A stretch of 64,000 nucleotides of DNA from Winogradskyella luteola (GCF_019203985.1 NZ_JAGSPD010000013.1:21385-85384), one strand, 5' to 3'; numbered from the stretch's first letter, positions 1 to 9,972 are shown. The notes: generated by a model not told the origin, from the letters alone. Made by a program: numbers and translations.

Positions 1-23
1 TATACCACATAAATTATAGGGCT

Positions 24-1661
24 ATGGCAGAAGTAATAAATATGCCGCGTTTGAGCGATACCATGGAAGAAGGAACTGTGGCGACTTGGCTGAAAAAAGT
101 TGGCGACAAAATTGAAGAAGGGGATATTTTAGCAGAAATAGAAACTGATAAAGCCACTATGGAGTTTGAATCTTTTAACGAAGGTACGTTACTTCATATA
201 GGCATTGAAGAAGGCGAGACTGCTAAAGTAGATACGCTTTTGGCAATTATAGGAGAAGAAGGAGAAGATATTTCAGACTTATTAAATGGAAGTGCATCTG
301 GAGGAGAGGAAGAAACTGTTGATCAGAATGATAACGGAGAACCTCAAGAAGCATCAGTAGATGACAAATTGGATAATTCTAAATCTGCCGATATACCAGA
401 AGGAGTTATAGTTGTAACCATGCCGCGTTTAAGCGATACTATGGAAGAAGGAACAGTGGCAACTTGGTTGAAGAGCGTTGGCGAAGAAGTAGAAGAAGGG
501 GATATTTTAGCTGAGATTGAAACAGATAAAGCCACAATGGAATTTGAATCTTTCCAATCAGGAACATTATTGCACATTGGCTTGCAAGAAGGTGAATCTG
601 CCAAAGTAGATGCTTTATTGGCCATTATTGGCCCTGCAGGTACAGATGTTTCAGGTGTAGCTAAAAACTTTAAAGTTAGCGGAGACAAGCCAAAAGAGGA
701 ATCTAAACCAGAACCTAAAAAAGAAGCTCCAAAAGCTGAAGCCAAAAAGCAAGTAATGAGCTCATCACCATCTTCGAATTCTGTTTCAAGCTCAACTTCA
801 AACGGAAGACTATTTGCTTCACCTTTAGCCAAGAAAATGGCAGAAGAAAAAGGGATTAATCTGTCTCAGGTTAATGGTTCTGGTGAAAATGGCAGAATTG
901 TAAAACGCGATATAGAAAACTTTACACCAAGTGCAGCACAGCCATCTGCGCAAGTTGCTAAATTTATTCCATCAGGACAAGAAGATTTTGATGAGGTGCC
1001 AAACTCTAATATGCGTAAGGCTATTGCCAAAAATTTGGCGAAATCTAAATTCTCTGCACCACATTATTATTTAAATGTGGAGTTTGATATGGAAAATGCC
1101 ATTTCTTTTAGAGCGCAGTATAATTCAATGCCAGACACGAAGATATCATACAACGATATGATTGTTAAGGCTTGTGCGTTGGCATTACGTCAACATCCAC
1201 AAGTTAACTCACAATGGTTTGATGACAGAATGCAGTTAAACAACCATGTACATATTGGTGTCGCGGTTGCTGTGCCAGACGGTTTAGTTGTACCTGTGGT
1301 TAAATTTGCCAATGAGCAAAGTTTAACACAAATAGGTGCTGCAGTAAAAGAATTTGCAGGTAAGGCTAGAAACAAAAAATTGACTTTGGATGAAATGGAA
1401 GGCAGTACCTTTACCATTTCCAATTTAGGAATGTTTGGTATAGAGAGTTTTACATCTATTATCAATCAACCGAATTCAGCAATTTTATCTGTAGGGACTA
1501 TTGTGTCTAAACCAGTAGTGAAAAATGGACAAGTTGTTCCCGGTAATACAATGAAACTTACAATGGCTTGTGATCATAGAACAGTTGATGGTGCAACAGG
1601 AGCACAATTCCTTCAAACACTGAAAGGTTATATTGAGAACCCAGTAACTATGCTAGTCTAA
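24..1661 (+). CDS. pdhC: Pyruvate dehydrogenase E2, dihydrolipoamide acetyltransferase
   Basis: This is the acetyl-transferring core of the pyruvate dehydrogenase complex, which moves acetyl groups from E1 to CoA through lipoyl-lysine arms in the cytoplasm. Two lipoyl domains are visible (about residues 4-80 and 130-206), each with the motif ETDKATM, so the lipoylated lysines are about K43 and K169. A peripheral subunit-binding domain follows at about 263-296 (FASPLAKKMAEEKG), after a Pro/Ala/Lys linker. The catalytic domain runs from about 316 to the end and carries the active-site motif DHRTVDG (H518, D522). Length 545 aa is normal for two-lipoyl E2 proteins. The E1 genes are not in the window and may lie upstream. 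Identification is secure from family motifs; choice of PDH over other 2-oxoacid dehydrogenases rests on the duplicated N-terminal lipoyl domains typical of Bacteroidetes PDH E2. Confidence 0.95.
   Translation: MAEVINMPRLSDTMEEGTVATWLKKVGDKIEEGDILAEIETDKATMEFESFNEGTLLHIGIEEGETAKVDTLLAIIGEEGEDISDLLNGSASGGEEETVDQNDNGEPQEASVDDKLDNSKSADIPEGVIVVTMPRLSDTMEEGTVATWLKSVGEEVEEGDILAEIETDKATMEFESFQSGTLLHIGLQEGESAKVDALLAIIGPAGTDVSGVAKNFKVSGDKPKEESKPEPKKEAPKAEAKKQVMSSSPSSNSVSSSTSNGRLFASPLAKKMAEEKGINLSQVNGSGENGRIVKRDIENFTPSAAQPSAQVAKFIPSGQEDFDEVPNSNMRKAIAKNLAKSKFSAPHYYLNVEFDMENAISFRAQYNSMPDTKISYNDMIVKACALALRQHPQVNSQWFDDRMQLNNHVHIGVAVAVPDGLVVPVVKFANEQSLTQIGAAVKEFAGKARNKKLTLDEMEGSTFTISNLGMFGIESFTSIINQPNSAILSVGTIVSKPVVKNGQVVPGNTMKLTMACDHRTVDGATGAQFLQTLKGYIENPVTMLV
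42..633 (+). repeat. Direct repeat encoding the two lipoyl domains of pdhC
   Basis: The DNA from 42 to about 255 is repeated at 420 to about 633, an offset of 378 bp. The best-kept part begins atgccgcgttt and encodes MPRLSDTMEEGTVATWLK in both copies, with only scattered third-position changes. The high DNA identity suggests recent duplication or gene conversion between the domains. Confidence 0.85.
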
Positions 1662-1708
1662 AAAAGGAATATTCCTAAAAACTTAATTCATCAAATAAAA
1701 TTTAAACT

Positions 1709-2449
1709 ATGAAAAGCTTTAAAGTAGCAACCATTTTTTTATTAATAATTGCTTCGGGTATAGTAAATGCACAGAAGAAAAAAGTAGCAGTCATTACCTT
1801 TTACGCAGACAAGGTCATTGATCTTTCAGAAGTTGATGCTTCAGCAGATTTTATTGCTAAAAATACCAAACTTAGTGATGATCCAAACTTTAATCTAAGT
1901 AAGCCACTTGGGAATTTTCATGAAGCATTTTTTAATAATTATGTAGGTGAGTTTGATTTTGAACTTATCCCAGAAGAGACAGTTTTACAATTACCTGAAT
2001 ATAAAGAATTTGAGGCGGCTTATGGTAATTACAAAAATATTGGTAACCAAGATGCTCATGAAGTTATTGATGGATACAAAGTTGTACAATCGTATGGCAG
2101 TAGGCTAGAGGTTAAAAACCTTAAGCCACTTGCTGAAGCTTTAGGAGCAGATGCAGTAATGTTTGTGAGGTTAAACTATAAATTCAATAAAACTGGTATT
2201 GGAAAACTAGGTTATTATAGTGTTCAGGCATCAGTTGGTATCGATTTGTTTTCAAAAGACAATAAAAGTATTTTTCAATTTAGCGAAATAGCTGGTTCTA
2301 AGAAAAAGGCAGTTATGGTAGGAGGTATTCCTGTAATGACACCAGAAAAAATTCAGCCTATGTGCGAGAGTGCGACTGAAGAACTTATAAAAGATATGAA
2401 CAAGAAAATTGAAAGACTCGCTAAGAAAGCTAATAAAAAGCTTAAATAA
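1709..2449 (+). CDS. Conserved secreted protein of unknown function
   Basis: A 246-residue protein with a clear N-terminal signal peptide (a hydrophobic stretch ending in IVNAQ at about residues 7-22), so it is probably periplasmic or outer-membrane associated. The remainder has no membrane segment and ends in a Lys-rich tail. I do not recognise a named family; it contains a region around residues 140-200 (ADAVMFVRLNYKF) reminiscent of proteins that form mixed alpha/beta periplasmic domains, but this is only an impression. It follows pdhC by 47 bp and is followed by a hairpin terminator, so it may be the last gene of that transcript. Confidence 0.8.
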   Translation: MKSFKVATIFLLIIASGIVNAQKKKVAVITFYADKVIDLSEVDASADFIAKNTKLSDDPNFNLSKPLGNFHEAFFNNYVGEFDFELIPEETVLQLPEYKEFEAAYGNYKNIGNQDAHEVIDGYKVVQSYGSRLEVKNLKPLAEALGADAVMFVRLNYKFNKTGIGKLGYYSVQASVGIDLFSKDNKSIFQFSEIAGSKKKAVMVGGIPVMTPEKIQPMCESATEELIKDMNKKIERLAKKANKKLK

Positions 2450-2469
2450 CAGTCACACAATTTAAACCT

Positions 2470-2503
2470 AACCTGTTTCAAAACCATTGAGCAGGTTTTT
2501 TTA
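2470..2503 (+). terminator. Rho-independent terminator
   Basis: A six-pair stem AACCTG/CAGGTT flanks a 16-nt loop and is followed directly by a run of T. It lies 20 bp after the stop codon of the secreted-protein gene and before the M28 peptidase gene. Confidence 0.6.
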
Positions 2504-2515
2504 TTTTTAAATATT

Positions 2516-3481
2516 ATGATCAAAAGAATATGTTCTGTTTTAGCTATAGTGTTACTACTGTCTTGCGGAGTAAAGCAAAAAGGAGCTGATGGTAAGTCCG
2601 CTGAAAAAATTGAGATTACTGCGGCTGATATTAAAGAAAGCATGGAGTATCTAGCATCCGACGAAATGCAGGGACGAGCAACTGGTAGCGAAGGCATAGA
2701 AAAAGCAGCCGTATTTATTGAGAATTATTTTAATACCAATGGAATAAAACCTTATTTTGAAACTTATCGAGATACCTTCAAACTTGGTGAAATTATAGGC
2801 TATAATGTAGTTGGTATGATTGAGGGCAATGATTCTGAGTTGAAAAATGAATTTATAATTTTGGGTGGGCATTATGACCATATAGGTAAAGGCAAAGAGG
2901 TCGAAGGAGATAGTATTGCAAATGGTGCCAATGATGATGCTTCCGGAACTATAGCTGCTATGGAATTAGGTAGATATTTTTCAAAATCTAAAACCAATAA
3001 ACGCAGTGTTTTAATTACTTTATATTCAGCAGAAGAAATGGGATTAAAAGGCTCTGCTCATTTAGCAAAACGCCTAAAAGAGGCAGGTTTAGATGCTTAT
3101 ACCATGATAAACTTTGAAATGATCGGTGTACCAAGAGCTGCTGATAAACCCTTAGCGTACATGAGTGGTTTCAATCGTTCTAACTTTGCGCCCTTATTAA
3201 ATCAATACGCAGGTGAGCAGATTGTGGGATTCTTTCCTAAAGCAAAAGAATTTCAACTGTTTTTTAGATCAGATAATTTTCCATTCTTTAAAGAATTTAA
3301 TATGCCGGCACATGCCATTTCAACTTTCGATTTTACAAATTTTGAGTATTACCATCATGTAGATGATGAGCCAGATAAAATGGATTATAATCATATGGCG
3401 AGTTTTATCAATAAAATGATACCTGCTTTGGAAGGTATGATGAATGCAGCAACAAAAGAAGTTGTTTTAAGCGATGAGTAA
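2516..3481 (+). CDS. M28 family zinc metallopeptidase, lipoprotein
   Basis: A 321-residue aminopeptidase of the M28 family, which uses two zinc ions to cleave N-terminal residues from peptides. Metal-binding and catalytic motifs appear in the expected order: GGHYDHIG (His, Asp), GANDDASG (Asp bridging the metals), YSAEEMGLKGS (catalytic and metal Glu), an Asp/Glu site around NFEMIG, and a final His in EYYHHVDDEPD. The N-terminus has a lipobox (LLLSCG), so it should be a lipoprotein facing the periplasm or surface. The 3' end overlaps the SDR gene by 8 bp, which suggests translational coupling. Confidence 0.92.
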   Translation: MIKRICSVLAIVLLLSCGVKQKGADGKSAEKIEITAADIKESMEYLASDEMQGRATGSEGIEKAAVFIENYFNTNGIKPYFETYRDTFKLGEIIGYNVVGMIEGNDSELKNEFIILGGHYDHIGKGKEVEGDSIANGANDDASGTIAAMELGRYFSKSKTNKRSVLITLYSAEEMGLKGSAHLAKRLKEAGLDAYTMINFEMIGVPRAADKPLAYMSGFNRSNFAPLLNQYAGEQIVGFFPKAKEFQLFFRSDNFPFFKEFNMPAHAISTFDFTNFEYYHHVDDEPDKMDYNHMASFINKMIPALEGMMNAATKEVVLSDE

Positions 3482-4157
3482 AAATATAATTATTACAGGA
3501 ACAAGTAGAGGAATAGGTTTTGAGTTGGTACATCTCTTTGCCAATCAAGGTCATAATGTATTGGCATTATCTAGAAATGCACAACCTGTAAACAACCTAC
3601 ATTTTGAAAACATTACCTCATTTGCTTTTGATTTGTGCAAAGCAGAGGATTATAAGAACGTTGAAGATTTTATTACCAAAGAATGGAAACATGTTGATAT
3701 ACTCATTAACAATGCAGGCACACTTTTAAACAAACCTTTTGCGGAAACTACATTTGAAGATTTTGAATACGTTTATAGAACCAACGTATTTGGAGTTTCG
3801 GAAATGACAAGGATTGTATTGCCCTATATGAAACAAGATGGTCATGTGGTTACCATAAGTAGTATGGGAGGCATTCAAGGTAGTATGAAATTCCCAGGTT
3901 TAGCAGCTTACAGCTCTAGCAAAGGAGCAGTAATCACCTTAACCGAATTATTAGCAGAAGAGTACAAGGAGATAGGACCGCAGTTTAATGTTTTGGCTTT
4001 GGGAGCTGTGCAGACCGAAATGTTAAAAGAGGCGTTTCCAGATTATCAAGCCCCAACTACAGCTTTAGAAATGGCAAACTATATTTATGAGTTTGCACTT
4101 AATGGTAATAAGTACTACAACGGTAAAGTATTGCAAGTCTCTAATTCTACGCCTTAA
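3474..4157 (+). CDS. Short-chain dehydrogenase/reductase
   Basis: A 227-residue SDR-family NAD(P)-dependent oxidoreductase. The Rossmann glycine motif TGTSRGIG is at the N-terminus, the NNAG structural motif lies near residue 80, and the catalytic Ser and YxxxK appear as SSMGG and YSSSKG (about residues 142-160). Substrate is not predictable from sequence. It overlaps the M28 peptidase gene by 8 bp and is therefore probably cotranscribed with it, although no functional link is evident. Confidence 0.92.
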   Translation: MSKNIIITGTSRGIGFELVHLFANQGHNVLALSRNAQPVNNLHFENITSFAFDLCKAEDYKNVEDFITKEWKHVDILINNAGTLLNKPFAETTFEDFEYVYRTNVFGVSEMTRIVLPYMKQDGHVVTISSMGGIQGSMKFPGLAAYSSSKGAVITLTELLAEEYKEIGPQFNVLALGAVQTEMLKEAFPDYQAPTTALEMANYIYEFALNGNKYYNGKVLQVSNSTP

Positions 4158-4246
4158 CATCAGTTTGTGTTTTATTTTGTTAATAACTATTCTTGCCAAG
4201 TTGTGAGATTTATTTTAATAATTTAAATTGCCAAAAATATAAAGTC

Positions 4247-7015
4247 TTGCGATTCAATAGAACTACCTTCTTCTTTTTAGTATTATGTATTTCAACACTA
4301 ACATTTGTACAAGCGCAATGTAATCTTGTAGAGACCATTGTTATTTGTGATATGACGCAAATAGACAATGACAATGACGGTTCTCCAGACGGTATTATTA
4401 ATCTCTACGACGAGTATACAAATCTTACAGGTAATACTATACAAGCTGGTACTTGGTTTGATCCTGGCTTCAATTTTGCATTAAATGAAGCCACAGGAGA
4501 TTTGTTTCTTTGGGATTTAAACGAATCCTCAACAACAACTACAGATTATCAGTTTGAATTGACTAATGCTAATTGCGGATCAGATATTGCTTTAACTATT
4601 AACTTAGTATTGGGGCCGTTTTCAGGAATTGCACTACCTACTAACTTAGAAGATGTTAACGTTCAGGTTTGTGATGCTGGTTCAACACCAATAGATGTTT
4701 GTGTAGCTCTTCCCGATATGGATCTTTTTGAAGCTTTAGAATCTTTACCAAGCCCTCATGCAAATGGAGAGTGGATTTATGAGGGAAGTAGTCCAAATTT
4801 CAATAATATTAACGGATCTGAATTATTTGTGACAGTGCCTTATGCGCCAGGTCCTCCTTTAGTGGATGAAGAAACGTTTGAATTAGTTTACAGAGTTGAA
4901 GGCATTGCACCTTGTGACCTTATCCAAGAAACCAGAGTGAAAATTTCTGTTGTTAGACAGGTGTTTTCTGGCTTGGCCCAAAATCAAAGAATTTGTGAAA
5001 CCTCGATCTTAAATGGAGATTTTGATAATGATATTGACTTAACAGATGATCAATTTTTAATATTTGAAGATATTGAAGGTACCTGGGAAATGGATATGTT
5101 TGGGCAAGTAACTTCATTAGGGGATTCAGAAGTAAATATAAACAGCATCTATCAACAGATCATTGCCAATAATGTAAGGTTTGGATGTGTTGATGTAGAC
5201 TTTATGTATTCTGTGGAGCAAAGATCTGGTGTTTGTGAAGATACAAATACAACAATTAGTTTTAAGTTGTATGAATCCTTAAGACCATTTTCTCAATCTA
5301 ATTTTCCAGAGTTTTGTGAAAACGATCCATCTATACCAACTACCATTAATTTATACGACCAACTTACGTTCACGACAGAAAATGGTGTGCTATTCGATTA
5401 TCCTTCTGATGCATGTACACAATGGAGTTTACTGTCAGGGCCTTCTAATTTAGGCTTAGTGAGTAATGGCGGAGGTTGCACACCGACACCAGGATATTCT
5501 CATCTAGGATCTATTAGTTTAGCTGGTGCTGAACCTGGGACTTATGTTTTTCAATATACTGTTAGTCCTGAGGTAAATTGTAACCCAGATAATTTTTCAG
5601 CTTTAGATTACTTAGATGCTTGCACAAGTGTAGCAGACACTTCAGGGTTTTGTAATGCCGAAACTGCTGAAGTTGTTATTGTTATTTATCCCAAAAACTA
5701 TGCAGGTGAAGACACTATGGGTATAGAGTTTTGTGAATCAGATATTACAGGACCTATCGATTTAATTTCATTATTGCAGACCAATGGCGTAGATGACCCT
5801 ATTTATCAGGGACCTTTAGGAGTCTGGACAGATTTAGATACAGGAAGTATAATTACTAACCCTTTTATATTGCCTACAATTACAGGTCAGCAGACCTTCA
5901 ACTTTATATACAATACAACTACGGCAAATAATTGTTTGGATAGTGCGACCTTGACTTTTACAGTCTTTGAAGAATACAGCCCGGGTGTAGGTTCAACATT
6001 AGATGTTTGTAATGATGAGAATGCTTTTAACTTATTTGATGTTTTAACTGATAATCCAAGTACAACTGGGACATGGTCTGGGCCAAATGATTTTGTGTCT
6101 ACCGATAATAATGTAATTTTTGACCCGGCAACGTCAACAGCTGGCGAGTATATCTATACAGTGCCAGATAATGGATTATGCATGGGTGGTGAAACTTCTA
6201 TAACCATAACCGTTCTTTCTAATGCCAATGCAGGAAGTGATATGATGGCAACATTATGCCAATCTGACTTACAAATAGACTTATTAAATTTATTGGATCC
6301 TCAAGCAGATTTTGGAGGCACATTTATTGATTTGGACAGTACATCTGCTTTAAATGGTAGTATTTTGGATGTTACTTCGCTAAATGAAGGTTCTTATGAT
6401 TTTGAGTACCAAGTTCAAGGTAATACGCTTTGTGATCCAGACAGTGCGCTAATAACTATTGAAGTTTTAGATATAGCTTCTCCTAATGTGGAAGACCAAA
6501 CATTTTGTTTAATTGATGGTGCTACAATTGCAGATCTAATTGTTACCAGTAATGATGCACAATCCTTTAATTGGTATGACGATGCCAGTTCAACAAGTAT
6601 TCTGCCAGCATCGACATTATTAGTTAATAATGAAGATTATTTTGTAACCACAATAGATGATAATGGTTGCGAGTCTGATAGAGTTTCTATGGTTGTAATG
6701 CTATTGCCTCTAAATGACGATACTTGTGATGACTGTGAAATCAACGATGGTATTTCCGATAATGGAGATGGTGACAATGACGTTTTAGACCTTTGTAATT
6801 TGCCTGTTGTTTTTCCAAATTTTGAGCTCGAAATATTCAACAGATACGGAACGATAGTTTTTAAAGGAAATAGAAATACAGAATTGTTTCATGGAGAATC
6901 TAATGTATCATTGACGTTGGGAGATCGTCTTCCGTCCGGTGTATATTTTTATGTTTTCAACCCTAATGATTCAGCAGCAGAACCTTTTCAAGGGCACTTT
7001 TATTTAAGCAGATAA
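4247..7015 (+). CDS. Large surface protein with gliding-motility-type C-terminal domain
   Basis: A secreted protein of about 920 residues with repeated Cys-containing beta-sandwich-like segments and a C-terminal region (NGDGDNDV, then FELEIFNRYGTIVFKGNR, ending in PFQGHFYLSR) that matches the gliding-motility-associated C-terminal domain used by the type IX secretion system. The frame is open from a TTG at 4193, but no ATG precedes the signal peptide (RTTFFFLVLCISTLTFVQAQ). I therefore chose the in-frame TTG at 4247, which puts the signal sequence directly at the N-terminus; this start is uncertain. The calcium-like motif NDNDGSPDG near the start suggests an adhesin-type protein. It is followed by PorP/SprF and OmpA genes with gaps of 4 and 1 bp, the standard triad in Flavobacteriaceae. 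Confidence 0.85.
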   Translation: MRFNRTTFFFLVLCISTLTFVQAQCNLVETIVICDMTQIDNDNDGSPDGIINLYDEYTNLTGNTIQAGTWFDPGFNFALNEATGDLFLWDLNESSTTTTDYQFELTNANCGSDIALTINLVLGPFSGIALPTNLEDVNVQVCDAGSTPIDVCVALPDMDLFEALESLPSPHANGEWIYEGSSPNFNNINGSELFVTVPYAPGPPLVDEETFELVYRVEGIAPCDLIQETRVKISVVRQVFSGLAQNQRICETSILNGDFDNDIDLTDDQFLIFEDIEGTWEMDMFGQVTSLGDSEVNINSIYQQIIANNVRFGCVDVDFMYSVEQRSGVCEDTNTTISFKLYESLRPFSQSNFPEFCENDPSIPTTINLYDQLTFTTENGVLFDYPSDACTQWSLLSGPSNLGLVSNGGGCTPTPGYSHLGSISLAGAEPGTYVFQYTVSPEVNCNPDNFSALDYLDACTSVADTSGFCNAETAEVVIVIYPKNYAGEDTMGIEFCESDITGPIDLISLLQTNGVDDPIYQGPLGVWTDLDTGSIITNPFILPTITGQQTFNFIYNTTTANNCLDSATLTFTVFEEYSPGVGSTLDVCNDENAFNLFDVLTDNPSTTGTWSGPNDFVSTDNNVIFDPATSTAGEYIYTVPDNGLCMGGETSITITVLSNANAGSDMMATLCQSDLQIDLLNLLDPQADFGGTFIDLDSTSALNGSILDVTSLNEGSYDFEYQVQGNTLCDPDSALITIEVLDIASPNVEDQTFCLIDGATIADLIVTSNDAQSFNWYDDASSTSILPASTLLVNNEDYFVTTIDDNGCESDRVSMVVMLLPLNDDTCDDCEINDGISDNGDGDNDVLDLCNLPVVFPNFELEIFNRYGTIVFKGNRNTELFHGESNVSLTLGDRLPSGVYFYVFNPNDSAAEPFQGHFYLSR

Positions 7016-7019
7016 TTAT

Positions 7020-7928
7020 ATGAGATTGTTAATTGCCATAATAACCGTATTGTTTTTTGGGTTTGTGTTACAAGCACAGCAAAACCCACATTATACGCAA
7101 TATATGTACAATATGAATGTGGTAAATCCTGCGTATATGATTAACGAACCTGGCATAGTAGAAGTTGGTAGTTTATATCGTACACAATGGGTTGGTATTG
7201 ATGGAGCTCCAAAAACAGGAAATATTTTTGCAAATATCCCCATAAATGATAAAATAGAATTAAGTGTTAATTATCTTAATGATAGAATTGGTGATGTTGT
7301 CGATCAAAATTTATTCAATATCGATTTTGCATACAGAATAAATCTAACAGAAGACTTAAATCTATCCTTTGGTCTAAAGACAGGCATAGATAATTTAAGG
7401 TTCGATTTTTCAGACACAAATGTAAGTTCAGATAACCTTTTTGAGAGAACGAGCAAGACCGTTTTAAATATTGGTGCAGGAGCATTTTTGTTTAAGGAGG
7501 AGTTTTATGTTGGCTTATCATCTCCAAACTTAATACCTAGTGATTTAGACGTTAATAACGATGCATTATATCAAAATGCTATTCATGTATTTCTAATGGG
7601 AGGCTATGTATTTAATTTAAATGATGATTTTAAGCTCAAACCATCAACAATTGTAAAGATGGTCGCTGGTGCGCCATTAAGTTTTGATATCTCTGCTAAC
7701 GCACTTTACTTAGACCGTTTTGAGCTTGGTGCTTCTTATCGTTATCAAGATGCCATAACAGCATTGGCTGGTTTTAAGGTAACACCGAATTTACGATTGG
7801 GTTACGCCTACGATTTCAATACAAGTGTACTTAACGATTTTAATGACGGAAGTCACGAATTTATGTTAACCTATAGATTTGATGTTTTGGGATTAAGTAA
7901 AAAATATTCATCTCCAAGATTTTATTAA
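7020..7928 (+). CDS. PorP/SprF family outer-membrane protein of the type IX secretion system
   Basis: A 302-residue outer-membrane beta-barrel protein of the PorP/SprF family. It has a signal peptide (ending LQAQQ), the family hallmark near the mature N-terminus (NPHYTQYMYN followed by NPAY), a long set of alternating strands, and an aromatic C-terminus (PRFY). In Flavobacterium, SprF is needed for secretion of the adhesin encoded next to it (SprB), so this copy probably serves the upstream surface protein. The gene starts 4 bp after that protein's stop codon. Confidence 0.93.
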   Translation: MRLLIAIITVLFFGFVLQAQQNPHYTQYMYNMNVVNPAYMINEPGIVEVGSLYRTQWVGIDGAPKTGNIFANIPINDKIELSVNYLNDRIGDVVDQNLFNIDFAYRINLTEDLNLSFGLKTGIDNLRFDFSDTNVSSDNLFERTSKTVLNIGAGAFLFKEEFYVGLSSPNLIPSDLDVNNDALYQNAIHVFLMGGYVFNLNDDFKLKPSTIVKMVAGAPLSFDISANALYLDRFELGASYRYQDAITALAGFKVTPNLRLGYAYDFNTSVLNDFNDGSHEFMLTYRFDVLGLSKKYSSPRFY

Positions 7929-7929
7929 T

Positions 7930-9972
7930 ATGATAAATAGAATTATTGTCATACTAAGTATACTATTTGTACAGGTTGTCACTGCACAACAGAAGACTAG
8001 GGCAGATCGCTTTTTCGAAAAAGGAGATTACATCAATGCGGCTTTGTATTACGAAGAAGAGCTCAAAAAAGAACAATCTAAAAAAGCACTCGAAAATATT
8101 TCATTAGCTTATTATAATACTTTTGAATACCGTAAGGCAGCACGATATTTAAAGCAATTAATCAACGGTAAGTTTTCTGAAAATGATAAGAGCTACGATA
8201 ATATATACAATTTTAAACTCTACCAAACATTATCAGCATTAGGTGAATACGATACAGCTATTAACTATTTAAAACGGTTTAAAGCTAATAACAATATAGA
8301 GATAAATACTGATGAAGCCATAGAAACTATAGAAACCTTTAAGCTGAAAAACCCTGATTATATAATTGAAAAATCGCAATTCAATTCTACAGCTTCAGAG
8401 TTTGGTGCCGTTAAATTTGGGGATAGTGTATATTTTACTTCAGATAGAGAAACAAAATCACTTTTTGGTAAAACATACAAATGGACGCATCAATCCTTTT
8501 TAGATATTTATGCTGTTAAGGTCAATGAAGATTTAGGAGTAGTGAGTGAGGTAAAACCAATGCCAAAACCGATAAACAGTAAACTGCATGAAGGCAATTT
8601 TTGTTTTACCAAAGATGGTAATACCATTTACATTTCCAAGAGTAATGTCTTAGATGGCAAAAAACAATTTGATGATAATGATAACAACAATATCCATCTA
8701 TATAAGAGTATATTTTCAGATGGGAAATGGTCAGAATTAGAAAAACTGCCATTTAATACAGATGGGTTTTCGTACCAACATCCAGCATTAAGTCCAGATG
8801 GTTCCAAGTTATATTTTTCTTCAAACAGAGAAGGTGGTTTTGGTAATTTTGATTTGTACTATGTTGATATAAAACCATCAGAATACAGCGAACCTATTAA
8901 TTTAGGCGCAACAATAAATACCGAAAACAGAGAACACTTTCCTTTTATATCGGATAAAGGTCACTTATTTTTTGCATCTAATGGTCATTTAGGCTTAGGT
9001 ATGCTCGATAATTTTGTGTCTGAGTTTATTGAAGGAAAATTTGAAAGCCCAGTAAATCTTGGTGTTCCGATAAACTCTCCTTATGATGATTTTAATTTGA
9101 TTTATCACAATTCGCAGGAAGGATTTTTTGCATCTAATAGAAATAGAAGAAATGATGATATATTTTTATTTGAGCAAACAGGCGAAATTTTTATAAGAGA
9201 ATATATAAATAATTTTGAAATTAGAGATGCAGAAACCAAAGCACTGATTCCAAATACTGAAGTAGAGCTTTTAGATAAAAATACCGAAGTATTGTATAAT
9301 AATACTTTAGGGGAAACAGCAAGTTTTAGTAAAAATCTGCTAGAAGGCAATTATATATTACGGGCTAAAAATGAAGACTATATTTCTAATGTCTTAAATG
9401 TAAAAGTGCTTGAAAAGCAAGACCAACAACATGTTTTGTTTTTAAAGAAATTACCACCGCCTCCACCTCCACCTCCTGTTGATCCTGTGGATATTATAAT
9501 AGCAGAAAAAGGAATTGATAAGGAATTGGAAGAAAAAGATCCAGAACGCTTTAAATTACTCACTGACCCAGAAGGACCGCCAGTTGTAGAAAAAGATGGG
9601 AAACTGTTTTTTGAATTGAAACCTATTTATTTCGATTTCGATATGTGGAATATCCGTCAGGATTCTAAAGTAATCCTAGATGAACTAGCAAGTAAGCTAG
9701 AACGTTATCCAAATGTTCATTTAAAAATAAGCTCGCATACTGATAGTAGAGGTACAGCAAGATATAATCAAATACTGTCTGAGCGCCGTGCAGAATCTAC
9801 GAGGAATTACTTGGCCTTAGAAGGCTATATCAATGCAAGACGCTTACAATTTGAAGGCTTTGGCGAACTACAACCCATTGTGTCTTGCCCTTTAAATAAT
9901 TGTACAGACGAAGAGCACCAACTTAATAGACGCAGTGAGTTTGAAATCATTGAGTATAAAAAAGAAGAGTAA
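7930..9972 (+). CDS. OmpA-family protein with PD40 repeats
   Basis: A 680-residue periplasmic/outer-membrane-anchored protein. After a signal peptide (VQVVTAQQ) come TPR-like helices (about 20-130), WD40-like PD40 beta-propeller repeats with motifs such as HPALSPDGSKLYFSSNREGG (about 280-300), a carboxypeptidase-regulatory-like fold near 420-500, a run of eight prolines (about 508-515), and a C-terminal OmpA domain. The OmpA peptidoglycan-binding signature is visible as SSHTDSRGTARYNQILSERR. It follows PorP/SprF by 1 bp and completes the surface protein/SprF/OmpA unit; the OmpA domain probably fixes the complex to peptidoglycan. Confidence 0.93.
   Translation: MINRIIVILSILFVQVVTAQQKTRADRFFEKGDYINAALYYEEELKKEQSKKALENISLAYYNTFEYRKAARYLKQLINGKFSENDKSYDNIYNFKLYQTLSALGEYDTAINYLKRFKANNNIEINTDEAIETIETFKLKNPDYIIEKSQFNSTASEFGAVKFGDSVYFTSDRETKSLFGKTYKWTHQSFLDIYAVKVNEDLGVVSEVKPMPKPINSKLHEGNFCFTKDGNTIYISKSNVLDGKKQFDDNDNNNIHLYKSIFSDGKWSELEKLPFNTDGFSYQHPALSPDGSKLYFSSNREGGFGNFDLYYVDIKPSEYSEPINLGATINTENREHFPFISDKGHLFFASNGHLGLGMLDNFVSEFIEGKFESPVNLGVPINSPYDDFNLIYHNSQEGFFASNRNRRNDDIFLFEQTGEIFIREYINNFEIRDAETKALIPNTEVELLDKNTEVLYNNTLGETASFSKNLLEGNYILRAKNEDYISNVLNVKVLEKQDQQHVLFLKKLPPPPPPPPVDPVDIIIAEKGIDKELEEKDPERFKLLTDPEGPPVVEKDGKLFFELKPIYFDFDMWNIRQDSKVILDELASKLERYPNVHLKISSHTDSRGTARYNQILSERRAESTRNYLALEGYINARRLQFEGFGELQPIVSCPLNNCTDEEHQLNRRSEFEIIEYKKEE

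Noticed and set aside
1665..1676. Palindrome AGGAATATTCCT after pdhC
   Set aside because: Short, AT-rich and without T-run or promoter context; may be chance.
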